64,000 nt of DNA from positions 186,001 through 250,000 of the forward strand of contig CAWBYP010000004.1 of the NCBI GenBank assembly GCA_963793005.1. The letters run 5' to 3'. A program made the position numbers and the translations under genes. Below, in pieces: positions 1 through 8,309 of this stretch. The DNA is from RPQJ01 sp963793005 (GTDB lineage: Bacteria > Pseudomonadota > Gammaproteobacteria > Steroidobacterales > Steroidobacteraceae). Below the pieces are notes generated by a model. The model was given only the letters and a program-made list of their open reading frames with translations. It ran no database searches and was not told the DNA's origin. Within the stretch, counting starts at the first letter, position 1. The number at the start of each line of letters is the position of its first letter.

Positions 1-283
1 GTGCCGCTGCCGCCAGGTGACGGCCGAGCGGCCAGGCACTGACGCTCAACTCGCCCGGCTGGCCGTGGCTCGCTCGCCAGGAGATCCAGCCGTAGACAGA
101 CATCGCGACGTAAAACGCCTGCAGTGCCGCCTGCATCGTGAGGCCTGCGCGCGCGAACAACAGCAGGTAGATGGCACCGCTTGCCCCCGCCGCAGGCCAG
201 CACCATAGGCTCTGTCGCGTCGCCAGCAACACGTATGAAAGCGCGAGCGCCACTGCCACCCATTCGACCAGGCTGGATCCCAC
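1..283 (-). CDS. PnuC/PnuT-type vitamin permease, 3' end cut by window edge
   Basis: Reading the minus strand from a GTG at 283 gives an open frame to the window edge with the hallmarks of the PnuC family: a start region ...LVEWVAVALALSYVLLATRQ, then the signature WCWPAA, then hydrophobic helices and a YGWISW motif near residue 80. PnuC-family permeases carry nicotinamide riboside or, in the PnuT branch, thiamine by facilitated diffusion across the inner membrane. It is the last visible gene of an operon headed by a TPP riboswitch, so thiamine (PnuT) is the likelier substrate; this is inferred from context. A TGA lies in frame a few codons upstream, so GTG 283 is the only usual start. Roughly the last half of the protein is outside the window. 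Confidence 0.8.
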   Translation of the reverse strand, partial: MGSSLVEWVAVALALSYVLLATRQSLWCWPAAGASGAIYLLLFARAGLTMQAALQAFYVAMSVYGWISWRASHGQPGELSVSAWPLGRHLAAAA

Positions 284-293
284 TTCGGTAACG

Positions 294-569
294 TCAGTAC
301 TGCTTCAGGGCTTCGCGCTCGGCCGCGGTCGGTTCTCCGCCCAGCAGCTTCATCACGAATACCGCGCGGCCGCCGCTCGCGAACGACGCACGCGTCTCGG
401 CCTCCAGCGCCGCGAATACCCGCTCGTGCTCGCCCGCGACCTGCGTGCTCATCGCGTTGGTCGCCACCTGCAGGCCCTCGTGGCGGTTAAGGCGCTCGAT
501 GAAGTCCCGGATCGGCGGGACGTAGTCTGCGTCGAGTGGATAGAGGCTGATGTCCACGGCAATTCGCAT
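294..569 (-). CDS. YkoF/MTH1187-like small thiamine-binding protein
   Basis: This 91-residue cytoplasmic protein has no signal peptide. Its pattern fits the thiamine-binding YkoF/MTH1187 ferredoxin-like fold: a first strand with ISLYPL, an amphipathic helix (PPIRDFIERLN), a strand with NAMSTQ, a long helix (ERVFAALEAET) and a last strand with AVFVMKLLGG. Family members bind thiamine or hydroxymethylpyrimidine, and a single domain probably works as an oligomer. It lies between the TonB receptor (36 bp away) and the PnuC-like permease (11 bp) downstream of a TPP riboswitch, which strongly suggests a role in handling thiamine after uptake. A GAGGA lies 7 bases before the ATG. The family call comes from remembered patterns, not a search. 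Confidence 0.7.
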   Translation of the reverse strand: MRIAVDISLYPLDADYVPPIRDFIERLNRHEGLQVATNAMSTQVAGEHERVFAALEAETRASFASGGRAVFVMKLLGGEPTAAEREALKQY

Positions 570-605
570 GTCGATGTCCTCGGTTCGGTTTCCAGCGTGG
601 GGAGT

Positions 606-2747
606 CTAGTGCAGTGACCAGGTGAACGTGACGCCGACCAGTTGCGGATCGCCGCGCTGTATGTAGAGCCTGTCGGCATAGTCGGGCGGCTCGAGACCGA
701 AGTAGAAGCCGCGCACCGCGTATCCTTCATTGAACACGTTTCGCGCCCAGGCGTGCACCGTCCAGCGATCCGCCACGTAGCCGGCCTTCAGGTTCACGAG
801 TACGTAGGGCTTCGACTGCTGGTCGTTGCTGGTGTCGAAGTAAAACGACGCGCAACCCGTCACGTCGGCACGCGCCATCCAGCCCCGCTCCCGGCCCCAC
901 TCGGCGGACAGCGAATACTGGTACGGCGGCGCGCTCGCCTGCTCGCGTCCGTCGAGGTTGCGGTCGCCGTACTGGTAGTCGAGGTACTCGCTGCCGAGCA
1001 GCCCGAGTGTCGCTCCCAGCAGCAGCGACGGTTGCGCGCGCCATGCAAGAGTGGCCTCGAGGCCGTAGTTGCGACCCTTCGCGGCGTTGCTGGTATAGAA
1101 GACGTAGGACAGCGGATCGCCGGGATCCACCTGGTAGGACGAGGATACCTGTTCCTCGATGCGCCACATGTAGAACACGGCCAGGTCGGCCGACAGGGTG
1201 CTTGACGGGTCGCGCAGGTGCAGCCCGGTCTCGAGGTTCCACAGGTACTCGGGGTCGTACTCGAGCAGGTCCTCCGGGATGAACTCGCCGATGTTGAAGC
1301 CGCCCGCCTTGTAGCCACGCGCCAGCGTCGCGTACCAGGCGCTGTCGGAGCCAAAGTCACCGGCGAGCGACAGGTGCCCACCTACCATCGTGTTGACCGG
1401 CGAGAACCTGGCGCCGTCGCTGTCGCGGTAATCCGCGGAGCGCGTCTCGACCCGCAGTCCGGCCGACAAGGTCATGCTCTCGCGAATGCGCCATTCCGTC
1501 TCACCGTAGGCAGCGAGGCTGGTCGCGTGGTAGATGCTCTTCAGCGGCGGACCCGTGAGTTCCGACTCGAAGTAGTCGCGCTGCAGGTTGTCCTCATCGA
1601 GGCGCAGTGCGTAGACCCCGGCCAGCCAGCCGAACCCGCCCGAGCGCGCATCGGCGCGGCTCATGAGCCGGAGGTCTTCGCCGAGCGTGCTGCGCTGCCG
1701 GTCGTAATGCGAGAAATAGTCGTAGGGGGCGTAGGCACCCCAGTACGGATCATTCGCCCAGTCGCCGTCGAAACTGTAGACGATGTCCGAGTTCGCGTAG
1801 GTAGTGGTGCTCGCGAGCGTGACCACACCGAGGTCGCCGGTCACGCGCAGCATCGCACCTTCGGAGCGCTGCTTGTCGCGACCCGGCTGGTTCGACAGCG
1901 TGCGAAAGCTGTTGTCGAGCGAGAACGCATCAAATCCGTTGTGGATGGCGGCGTACAGCGCCGCTGCATCGACACGCCAGCCATCCGCTACCCCGAGCGT
2001 CAGCTTGCCACGCAGGGTGGTCTCGTCGCGATCGTTGGTGTCGTCGCGATTGAGGTAGGCGTTGTGGCGGAATCCATCGCTCAGCGTGCGCTGGGCAGCG
2101 ACCCGCCAGGCCGAGTCGCTGGCCCTGCCCCAGGACCCAAGCGCGCCGCCCGCCACCAGTCCGCCGCCGATCAGGCCGTCGCCGCCAGCCGTCACCTCGG
2201 TCGAGAACTCCGGATCCACTGTTGGATCCCTGGTTCGGACGCTGATCAGCCCCGCAAGCGCGTTGGCGCCGTAGCGGGTTCCCTGCGGGCCGCGCAGCAC
2301 TTCGACCTGCTGCACGTCGAACGTGGTCGCCGGCGCTCCGACGCCGCTGAAGTCGATGTCGTCGATCAGGAATCCCACCGAAGGGTTGGGCGCGCCCTGG
2401 TACTGTTCCAGTTCGCCGATGCCGCGCAACTGGTAATAGCGGGGTCGCGAGGTGGCCCCGGACCAGTTGAGGTTCGGCACCAGGCCCACGAGATCGGCAA
2501 GATGCTGCAGTCCAGACGCCTGCACCTGGGACGTGTCAAGCACGGTCGCACTTGCCGGTAGTTCGTTCTCCGCGGCAGGTCGCAGCGAAGCGGTAACCAC
2601 GATCTCCTCGAGCGGTGGCGTGTCGCCCAGCGCAGCAGCCGCCATGGGCACTGCCATCGCAATGACGCACGCGAGCGCGCCTAGCCGGCTGCGCAGGCAC
2701 GCGCAACACCATGATTCTTCGCAACAAGCGGGATGACTGCCGGGCAC
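606..2747 (-). CDS. TonB-dependent outer-membrane receptor, probable thiamine uptake
   Basis: The 713-residue protein opens with a signal peptide (RSRLG then ALACVIAMAVPMAAAA), then a short TonB-box-like region (EEIVVTASL), a plug domain with VEVLRGPQGTRYGANA near residue 150, and a long beta-barrel. The length is normal for siderophore/vitamin receptors. It would carry a scarce substrate across the outer membrane using TonB-ExbBD energy. Substrate is inferred: a TPP riboswitch lies directly upstream and a thiamine-binding protein and PnuC-like permease follow, so thiamine or its phosphates are most likely. The start is a GTG 8 bases after GGGAG, which itself lies in the riboswitch 3' strand; no other good in-frame start precedes the signal peptide. 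Confidence 0.88.
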   Translation of the reverse strand: MPGSHPACCEESWCCACLRSRLGALACVIAMAVPMAAAALGDTPPLEEIVVTASLRPAAENELPASATVLDTSQVQASGLQHLADLVGLVPNLNWSGATSRPRYYQLRGIGELEQYQGAPNPSVGFLIDDIDFSGVGAPATTFDVQQVEVLRGPQGTRYGANALAGLISVRTRDPTVDPEFSTEVTAGGDGLIGGGLVAGGALGSWGRASDSAWRVAAQRTLSDGFRHNAYLNRDDTNDRDETTLRGKLTLGVADGWRVDAAALYAAIHNGFDAFSLDNSFRTLSNQPGRDKQRSEGAMLRVTGDLGVVTLASTTTYANSDIVYSFDGDWANDPYWGAYAPYDYFSHYDRQRSTLGEDLRLMSRADARSGGFGWLAGVYALRLDEDNLQRDYFESELTGPPLKSIYHATSLAAYGETEWRIRESMTLSAGLRVETRSADYRDSDGARFSPVNTMVGGHLSLAGDFGSDSAWYATLARGYKAGGFNIGEFIPEDLLEYDPEYLWNLETGLHLRDPSSTLSADLAVFYMWRIEEQVSSSYQVDPGDPLSYVFYTSNAAKGRNYGLEATLAWRAQPSLLLGATLGLLGSEYLDYQYGDRNLDGREQASAPPYQYSLSAEWGRERGWMARADVTGCASFYFDTSNDQQSKPYVLVNLKAGYVADRWTVHAWARNVFNEGYAVRGFYFGLEPPDYADRLYIQRGDPQLVGVTFTWSLH

Positions 2748-2750
2748 TGC

Positions 2751-2858
2751 ACCTGCTCCCTACGCCGGCATTACCCGGATCAGGTTCAACGGGTTCGCCG
2801 GTCGGCGGCATGGCCGCACCCGGCATCTCAGGCCCATCCAGGCCACCCCAAGGTAGGC
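2751..2858 (-). promoter_or_regulatory. TPP (THI-box) riboswitch
   Basis: Read on the minus strand, the region carries all conserved blocks of the thiamine pyrophosphate aptamer in order: GGGGTG near 2848, the pyrimidine-sensing CTGAGATGCC near 2825, then AACCTGATCCGGGTAATGCC and GCGTAGGGAG near 2755-2790. It sits directly upstream of the TonB receptor start. The 3' strand (GTAGGGAGCAGG) contains the only Shine-Dalgarno-like sequence for the GTG at 2747. Control by hiding the ribosome-binding site when TPP is bound is therefore the simplest reading; I see no obvious intrinsic terminator. Confidence 0.95.
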
Positions 2859-2959
2859 GCGAGTATAGCGGCAGGGATGGTGCACGGCGACGGCCGGTGT
2901 TGACGGCAGCCACGGCGTGCGCACTAATGGGATTCCCCAGCGCCAGAACCCGCAATCCG

Positions 2960-3871
2960 ATGTCAAAGCGAAAGTGCCGCCTGTACCACGTCGATGCCTT
3001 CACCCGCGAGCATTTCTGCGGCAACCCGGCAGTCGTGGTTCTCGACGCGGAGATCCTGACTGACGACGAGCTGCGGCGGGTTGCCCGCGAGATCGGCGGC
3101 CAGGAAGTGACTTTCGTGCTGGCTTCCGAGGCGCCCGACCACGACGTCGAACTGCGCTTTTTCTCGCCGCGCCGCGAGGATACGTTCGTGGGTCACGCCA
3201 CGGTCGCGGCGCATTACGCCCGAGCCATCGCCAATGGCGTGCCCAAGGGAGTGGTGCGCCAGAAATCAGGCAGCAGCATTTACGAGATCGAGGTGACGGG
3301 CCGCGGCCAGGCACTGCGTGTTTCGATCCACCAGGGACCCGCGACCTTCGGCCCGATCGTCCCCGAGGACCGACGCGCCCCGGTTCTCGACGCGCTCGGA
3401 ATCAGTTCATCGAGCCTCCATCCCGACTGCCCGATGCAGGTGATGAGCAAGGCGAATTCACGCCTGCTGATCGGGCTGAAGTCGCCCGAGGCCCTGGCCT
3501 CGCTGAAGCCGAACATGGAGGCTCTCCTCCACCTTACTCCGCACGTCGGCGCGGACGGCTTCTTCGTATTCTCGATCACGCCAGGCAGCGAGCCGCTGAC
3601 CACCGAGTCGCGCATGTTCTGTCCGGTCATCGGCATCCAGGAGGACCCGGTAAGCGGCAATGCGCACGGAATGCTCGGCGTCTACCTGCTGCAACAGGGA
3701 TTGCTGCCCGTGGCAGACGGCACCGCACGATTCACCGGCCACCAGGGTCGGTTCGTCGATCGGCCCGGGACCGTGGACGTCGAAGTAACGGCAGCCGCCG
3801 GCAAGCGTGCGACCGGCGTGCGCGTGACCGGCGACGCCGTAATCGTGTTCCAGGCGGAACTGACGCTCTAG
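2960..3871 (+). CDS. PhzF family isomerase/epimerase-like protein
   Basis: The 303-residue protein has the two-lobed PhzF/diaminopimelate-epimerase-like fold signature: YHVDAFTREHFCGNPAVVVL at the N-terminus, the block GGQEVTFV carrying the expected catalytic glutamate (position equivalent to E45 of PhzF), VGHATVAAHY, and in the C-terminal lobe EDPVSGNAHG. PhzF itself isomerises a phenazine precursor; most homologues, including this lone one, have unknown substrates and no phenazine genes are nearby. The start chosen is the ATG before SKRKCRLYHVDAF. Longer open frame upstream runs through the riboswitch and is not credible. It is followed after 10 bp by a Rieske protein. Confidence 0.85.
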   Translation: MSKRKCRLYHVDAFTREHFCGNPAVVVLDAEILTDDELRRVAREIGGQEVTFVLASEAPDHDVELRFFSPRREDTFVGHATVAAHYARAIANGVPKGVVRQKSGSSIYEIEVTGRGQALRVSIHQGPATFGPIVPEDRRAPVLDALGISSSSLHPDCPMQVMSKANSRLLIGLKSPEALASLKPNMEALLHLTPHVGADGFFVFSITPGSEPLTTESRMFCPVIGIQEDPVSGNAHGMLGVYLLQQGLLPVADGTARFTGHQGRFVDRPGTVDVEVTAAAGKRATGVRVTGDAVIVFQAELTL

Positions 3872-3881
3872 CCGTACGCCG

Positions 3882-4196
3882 GTGGCCGATTCCGCGTTCC
3901 ACAGGATCATGCTGCTGGCCGACCTCAAGTCTGGCCGCACCCACTCCACCGTCATAGACGGGCAGGAAGTCCTGCTGTGCAACACCGGGGACGGCGTGCA
4001 CGCGGTTTCGGGCCTGTGCACGCACGCCGTCTCACGGCTTGACGAGGGCCGCCTGCGCGGACACCGCCTGACCTGCCTGCTGCACGGCGCAAGCTTCGAC
4101 GTGCGCAGCGGCAAGGTGATGGGTGGCCCGGCCTGCGAGCCGCTGCGCAGCTACCCGACGCGCGTCGCGCAGGGCTACATCGAAGTGCAGGCGTAG
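3882..4196 (+). CDS. Small Rieske [2Fe-2S] ferredoxin
   Basis: The 104-residue soluble protein shows both halves of the Rieske cluster motif: CTHAVSRL (Cys-x-His) and CLLHGASFD (Cys-x-x-His), followed by the usual SGKVMGGPA loop. It resembles stand-alone Rieske ferredoxins that carry electrons to ring-hydroxylating or nitrite-reductase-type enzymes. No oxygenase is adjacent, so its partner is unknown. The GTG at 3882 follows the PhzF gene by 10 bp, suggesting co-transcription; an ATG at 3909 would give a slightly shorter protein that still keeps the whole domain. Confidence 0.85.
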   Translation: MADSAFHRIMLLADLKSGRTHSTVIDGQEVLLCNTGDGVHAVSGLCTHAVSRLDEGRLRGHRLTCLLHGASFDVRSGKVMGGPACEPLRSYPTRVAQGYIEVQA

Positions 4197-4212
4197 CCTG
4201 CGCCGCCCGCTA

Positions 4213-5235
4213 ATGACCAAGACCAGTCTGGGCAAACCACGCGACTCGGGACGGGCGCTCCGCGACACGAGCACTCCCGGGATCACGCTTGCCGTCGCGC
4301 TGTGCCTGTCCCTGACTACACCGGCCTCGTCGGCGATGTCTGCCACCGCGGCGGACATAGCGACCGCCCCGCAACAAGGCAAGCCCGAATCACCCGCCAT
4401 CTGCGGCAACGGACCGCTCGAGATCCTGCTCACCAACGACGACGGCTACCAGTCCCCGGGCATACGCGCGCTTTACGACGAACTCCGAAGCGCTGGTCAC
4501 CATGTGCGTCTCGCCGCACCCGCGAGCAATGCAAGCGGCAGCAGCGTGAGCTTTACCTGGGACACCGTGAGCATCATTCGCGACCCAGCCGATGCGAACG
4601 TCGCCGGGATCCACGCGACGCCGGCGACTGCGGTCGTGCTGGGAGCAACTGCCCTCTATCCACCCGGCCGAAGGCCGGACCTGGTCGTGTCGGGAATCAA
4701 CAATGGGAAGAACACCGGCTCAATGCTCGTAATGTCCGGCACGGTTGGTGCGGCGCTTGCCGGCACGATGTTGCTCGATCCGCCGATCCCGGGCTTTGCG
4801 GTCAATGCCGAACGCGCCACTTCGAAGGACGCACAGGCCGCGCTGCCGGCCGACCGGCTCGAGCGCATTGCCAGACACCTGGTGCAACTGATCGGGAGTG
4901 CTCGCGGCTGGTTCTGCGAAGATGCGGTGCTCGCGCGGCCGACGACAGTACTGAACGTGAACTACCCGGCTCGACCGATGAGCGCGATGCGCGGTGTCGC
5001 CGTCGCGCGCCAGGGACGCACGACCGACCTGCACGTGGAGTTCGAATCGACGGACGTCGGTACCTATGCCTCACGAGTTCGGCTGCAGTCGACGAAAGAC
5101 GACTATCCGGATTCCGACGTGAACCTGCTCGCCGCGGGCTACGTCACGGTGACGCCCATTTCAGCAGCACTCGGCGCCCCCTCGCTGCCTCCCGAGGATC
5201 TCAAGCGACGACTGGACGCGACGCAATTCAAGTAG
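4213..5235 (+). CDS. Exported SurE-family 5'(3')-nucleotidase
   Basis: SurE enzymes are metal-dependent phosphatases acting on nucleoside monophosphates. The core motifs are clear: ILLTNDDGYQSPGI (the metal-binding Asp pair) near residue 75, a conserved Asn/Ser region (ASNASGSSVSF), and SGINNGKNTG...SGTVGAAL near residue 160. Unlike classic cytosolic SurE (about 250 residues), this 340-residue protein has a 50-residue N-terminal extension with a hydrophobic stretch (GITLAVALCLSLTTPASSA), which reads as a signal peptide. A periplasmic or secreted role in phosphate or nucleotide scavenging is inferred. The ATG at 4213 was chosen because it directly precedes the signal sequence. Confidence 0.85.
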   Translation: MTKTSLGKPRDSGRALRDTSTPGITLAVALCLSLTTPASSAMSATAADIATAPQQGKPESPAICGNGPLEILLTNDDGYQSPGIRALYDELRSAGHHVRLAAPASNASGSSVSFTWDTVSIIRDPADANVAGIHATPATAVVLGATALYPPGRRPDLVVSGINNGKNTGSMLVMSGTVGAALAGTMLLDPPIPGFAVNAERATSKDAQAALPADRLERIARHLVQLIGSARGWFCEDAVLARPTTVLNVNYPARPMSAMRGVAVARQGRTTDLHVEFESTDVGTYASRVRLQSTKDDYPDSDVNLLAAGYVTVTPISAALGAPSLPPEDLKRRLDATQFK

Positions 5236-5279
5236 GGCGTCAGTGCCTGCCGTTCATCACCTGCGCAGGCGGGCCGCGG

Positions 5280-6254
5280 CTAAGCGTCTGCCGGCAACTC
5301 TCCGGATGCGATCAGCCCCGCGCGCATCGCCGCGACGAAGGGCTCGACCGTCTTGGCGAACACCTCGTCCAGCGGCGTTCCCGCGAACTCCGGAACGAAC
5401 GTCTTGTTCCAGTTGCCGAACAGAGACATGCCCGCCGGCGTATCGGCGACCGCGACACCGATGGCCAACAGCGTCTGGATTGCCCCCGGACCCTGCTGGG
5501 CATAGGCGGCCCGCCACTGTTCCGCGCTCCAGTAGAGCCGCTCCACCTTTCGCCCCAGCACACGTTCCCGAACCTCGAGCAACTCGTTCCAGGAACACCA
5601 GGCCGTGGTCGCGACCGGGCAGATCGCGTTGCGCGACGCCGGATGCGCCAGCACGTAAGGAATGATGCGTCCGACGTCAACGCCGGTTGACCAGCCGATC
5701 TTCGTGTCCGGGTCGCCCATGACCAGCACGGGCTCGAGCATGTAGTACTCGATCCAGGCGCCGGCCGGGATGATCGTAAAGTCCATTCCGGCCATTTCGA
5801 TCATCCGGCGGATGAATGCCTTCTGGCGCGCCATCATCCGGTGTGTCGTGTTGGTCTGCCAGAACTGCTCAAACTCGTAGATCGCGCCGTATTCCGACGG
5901 AACGAAACGCTCAACGCCCGCCTCTTTCGCGGCCCAGATCAACGGGTACTGCGACTCGGTGGCGTAGAGTGGAACGCAGGACACCACGTAATCAGTACCC
6001 TCCAGCGCTGGTACCAGCGCTTCGGCAACGGTTACGTCGACCTGCTTGACCGTCACGCCCTGGCTCGCCCACCGGTCGTACTGGGACTGCTTCTGCGCGT
6101 CGCTCTTCGTTACGCCCGAAGATGAGCGCTCGGCCTGTCCCGACCTGCGCGCAAGCACGCAGACATCGAACAGACCCTGCCGGACGAATTCATCGACACA
6201 GGACTCACCGGCGACGCCGGTGGCTCCAAAGATGGTTACGGTTTTCCTGCTCAT
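5280..6254 (-). CDS. NmrA/isoflavone-reductase-like NAD(P)-binding protein
   Basis: The 324-residue protein starts with a Rossmann glycine-rich loop (VTIFGATGVAGESCVDEF) and continues with the NmrA-type layout: a 'VLARRS' basic patch suited to NADP, a 'DYVVSCVPL' strand, and the AKEAGVERFVPSEYG block that marks atypical SDRs of the isoflavone reductase/NmrA group. These either reduce small molecules or act as redox sensors. No substrate can be named. The ATG at 6254 begins the dinucleotide fold directly; upstream codons are not conserved. It lies 10 bp after the NTF2-like gene on the same strand, so the two are probably one transcript. Confidence 0.8.
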   Translation of the reverse strand: MSRKTVTIFGATGVAGESCVDEFVRQGLFDVCVLARRSGQAERSSSGVTKSDAQKQSQYDRWASQGVTVKQVDVTVAEALVPALEGTDYVVSCVPLYATESQYPLIWAAKEAGVERFVPSEYGAIYEFEQFWQTNTTHRMMARQKAFIRRMIEMAGMDFTIIPAGAWIEYYMLEPVLVMGDPDTKIGWSTGVDVGRIIPYVLAHPASRNAICPVATTAWCSWNELLEVRERVLGRKVERLYWSAEQWRAAYAQQGPGAIQTLLAIGVAVADTPAGMSLFGNWNKTFVPEFAGTPLDEVFAKTVEPFVAAMRAGLIASGELPADA

Positions 6255-6264
6255 GGTGTTCCGA

Positions 6265-6732
6265 TCAGTCCTTCTTGTCCTGTCCACCGGTCCACGCGAT
6301 GAACATCCAACGGCCGTTTTCCTTTATCAGCACGTCCGTATAGTGACCGGTGATCGTGGCGCGCTCCTTCTTGTAGTCTTCGCTGGCAACCATGTAGTGG
6401 TACTGGACGATGGCGATGTTGCCGGTGATCGTCGCAGAGATCGGAAACAGCTCCTGCTCGAGCGTCGTGCTGCTATCGGAGTCGTACCGACTCCAGTGCT
6501 TGAGTGACGCCTTGTCGCGAGGCATCGGCGAACCGGTCTCCCAGTACACCATGTTCTGGTGGACCATCGTGTCGATCCAGCTCAGGTCCTTGGCCTTCGA
6601 CATCTGCCACTGTTGCTGCTCGAATTTCCAGATCTCCTGCTGCTCGGCATTCCACTCTGCCGCGAATACAGAAGCCGAAACCGCGCATAGCGCCAGTACC
6701 GATACGAACGTCGTCATCATTCGATTGAACAT
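6265..6732 (-). CDS. Secreted NTF2/SnoaL-like (DUF4440-type) protein
   Basis: This 155-residue protein has a signal peptide (MMTTFVSVLALCAVSASVFA, cleavage after the last Ala). It then follows the cone-shaped NTF2-like pattern: a helix rich in Glu/Gln, DLSWIDTMVHQNMVYWETG, and a terminal strand pair TITGHYTDVLIKENGRW. Members of the fold bind small ligands or catalyse diverse reactions, and there is too little here to assign one. The start is the ATG at 6732 after GGGGAGA. It lies just upstream of the NmrA-like gene, suggesting shared use of one small substrate, which is speculative. Confidence 0.72.
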   Translation of the reverse strand: MFNRMMTTFVSVLALCAVSASVFAAEWNAEQQEIWKFEQQQWQMSKAKDLSWIDTMVHQNMVYWETGSPMPRDKASLKHWSRYDSDSSTTLEQELFPISATITGNIAIVQYHYMVASEDYKKERATITGHYTDVLIKENGRWMFIAWTGGQDKKD

Positions 6733-6810
6733 TGGACATCTCCCCTTATTAATGTTTTGAGTTTGCACGTTGCGTCCGTGCAGCCCACAGGGTACTACAT
6801 TGGGACTGCG

Positions 6811-7671
6811 CTACCCTGCCCACTGCCATGAGTCGCCTTCGCGCAGCACCCGTCCCTCTTGCTCGAGCTTGAGAACATGGGCCAGCAGCGAATACCGCGC
6901 AACCGGGTGCATCAACATGGGCACGTCCGCGTAGACAACCGGCAAGAGCTCATCGAGCGTGGCCGTCCCGAGCTCGCGCATGGCATCGATTACCTTCTCC
7001 TCTCGCTGCAGCCGGTGCGCAATCACCCGGTCGATCTCGGCTACCGCGCCGCGGATCACGGCGCCGTGACCAGGCGCAAGGTCCCGAACCGGCAGCTCGC
7101 GGAGCCTGCGCAGCGAATCGAGGTACTGCCGCATCGAGCCATCCGGCGGCAGGATCACCACCGTTGAACCGCTCATAAGGTGATCGCCCGTGAACAACAA
7201 CCCGCCGGCCTCGAGCAACAGGCAGACGTGGTTCGACGCGTGACCGGGCGTGTGCAGCACGGTGAGCGCGAAGTCATCGCCTTCGATGCGCTCGCCGTCC
7301 TTCAGCACCTGTCCGGGCAGGTAGGTCTCGTCCTGGTAGTCGTCCACGTCCGGCGCTGGCATCCCCAGCACCACTGCGCCGGTGCGAGCGCTGAGCATCG
7401 CCGCGCCCGGTGAGTGATCAGTGTGCGAGTGTGTACAGACGATGCGCTCGACCGTGCCGCCGGCAAGTTCGAGGATCCGCTCGAGGTGCACTGGATCTGG
7501 CGGGCCGGGATCGATCACCAGCCGGCGCTGTTCCCCCACGACGTAGGTATTGGTACCGGGCCCGGTCAACGGGCTCGGATTCGGCGCGACGATGCGCCAC
7601 ACCTCGCGCGTGATGCGCCGGACCCCGCCCGTTTCGGCGGGCGCCAACAGGTCCGGAGTGTCGCTCGGCAA
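6811..7671 (-). CDS. LACTB2-like metallo-beta-lactamase fold hydrolase
   Basis: The 286-residue protein begins with NPSPLTGPGTNTYVVG, typical of the LACTB2/glyoxalase-II-like branch, and has the zinc motif THSHTDHSPGA near residue 80, a later GHASNH and GDHLMSG. A C-terminal winged-helix-like segment (LLPVVYADVP...LLAHVLKLEQEGRV) completes the usual LACTB2 architecture. LACTB2 relatives are endoribonucleases or thioesterases; function here is open. The annotated start is TTG, because a stop precedes it in frame; a GTG at 7602, just before WRIVAPNPSP, is a realistic alternative. The rhodanese gene lies 15 bp upstream on the same strand, so they are likely co-transcribed. Confidence 0.83.
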   Translation of the reverse strand: MPSDTPDLLAPAETGGVRRITREVWRIVAPNPSPLTGPGTNTYVVGEQRRLVIDPGPPDPVHLERILELAGGTVERIVCTHSHTDHSPGAAMLSARTGAVVLGMPAPDVDDYQDETYLPGQVLKDGERIEGDDFALTVLHTPGHASNHVCLLLEAGGLLFTGDHLMSGSTVVILPPDGSMRQYLDSLRRLRELPVRDLAPGHGAVIRGAVAEIDRVIAHRLQREEKVIDAMRELGTATLDELLPVVYADVPMLMHPVARYSLLAHVLKLEQEGRVLREGDSWQWAG

Positions 7672-7686
7672 CGGTCGACGACCGCG

Positions 7687-8070
7687 TCAGGGCTTGCCGA
7701 CAGGTCGGCCGGACGCTACCCATGCCTTGATGCCGCCGTCCATGTGCGCGACGTTGGTATAGCCCATCTCCTGCAGCGTGTCGGCCGACAGTGCCGAGCG
7801 GCCACCGGTGGCGCAGTAGATCAGCACTCGCTGGTGGGGATCGAGTTCCTTGCGATGGGCCGGGTGCGTCGGGTCGGCCGCGACCTCGAGCAAGCCGCGT
7901 GGCGCGTGGATCGCGCCCGGGATCATGCCTGCCTCCCACTCCGCCCGCTCGCGTACGTCGACCAGCGTCACTGAGCCCTTCGCGAGTTCCTCGGCGACCT
8001 GCTCAACCGTCAGGTTCTGTACCCGCTGCCTCGCTTCCTGGATCAGCTGCGCCGCAGTTTTTACCGCCAT
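7687..8070 (-). CDS. Single-domain rhodanese sulfurtransferase
   Basis: The 127-residue cytoplasmic protein is one rhodanese domain: VTLVDVRERAEWEAGMIPGA after an N-terminal helix, and the active-site loop YCATGGRSALS with the sulfur-carrying Cys. This is the short GlpE/PspE-like class. It could carry persulfide sulfur or act in thiol homeostasis. The start is the ATG at 8070, preceded by a strong GGAGGAG. It probably forms a two-gene unit with the downstream MBL hydrolase. The pair recalls rhodanese plus persulfide-dioxygenase pairs, but the MBL here looks LACTB2-like rather than ETHE1-like. Confidence 0.88.
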   Translation of the reverse strand: MAVKTAAQLIQEARQRVQNLTVEQVAEELAKGSVTLVDVRERAEWEAGMIPGAIHAPRGLLEVAADPTHPAHRKELDPHQRVLIYCATGGRSALSADTLQEMGYTNVAHMDGGIKAWVASGRPVGKP

Positions 8071-8309
8071 GACCACTCCTCCAGTTGTTGCCAATTGCTG
8101 GCAAGAATAGCTCCGGCGCGGGATCAAAGCACATCTCCGCGTGTCCTGTACCTTCCGCCGGGACGCGCCCTGCTGCGGCCGTTGTTTGGCATGAAGCCGG
8201 CGCCGCAGACATGCCTGGCGGCATTGAATCCTCGCCTACCCAGCCGCAGAAAGGGCGACCGCAGGCAGCAAGTCAGCATCGCGACCGACGAGTACGTGTA
8301 CGCGGCTGG

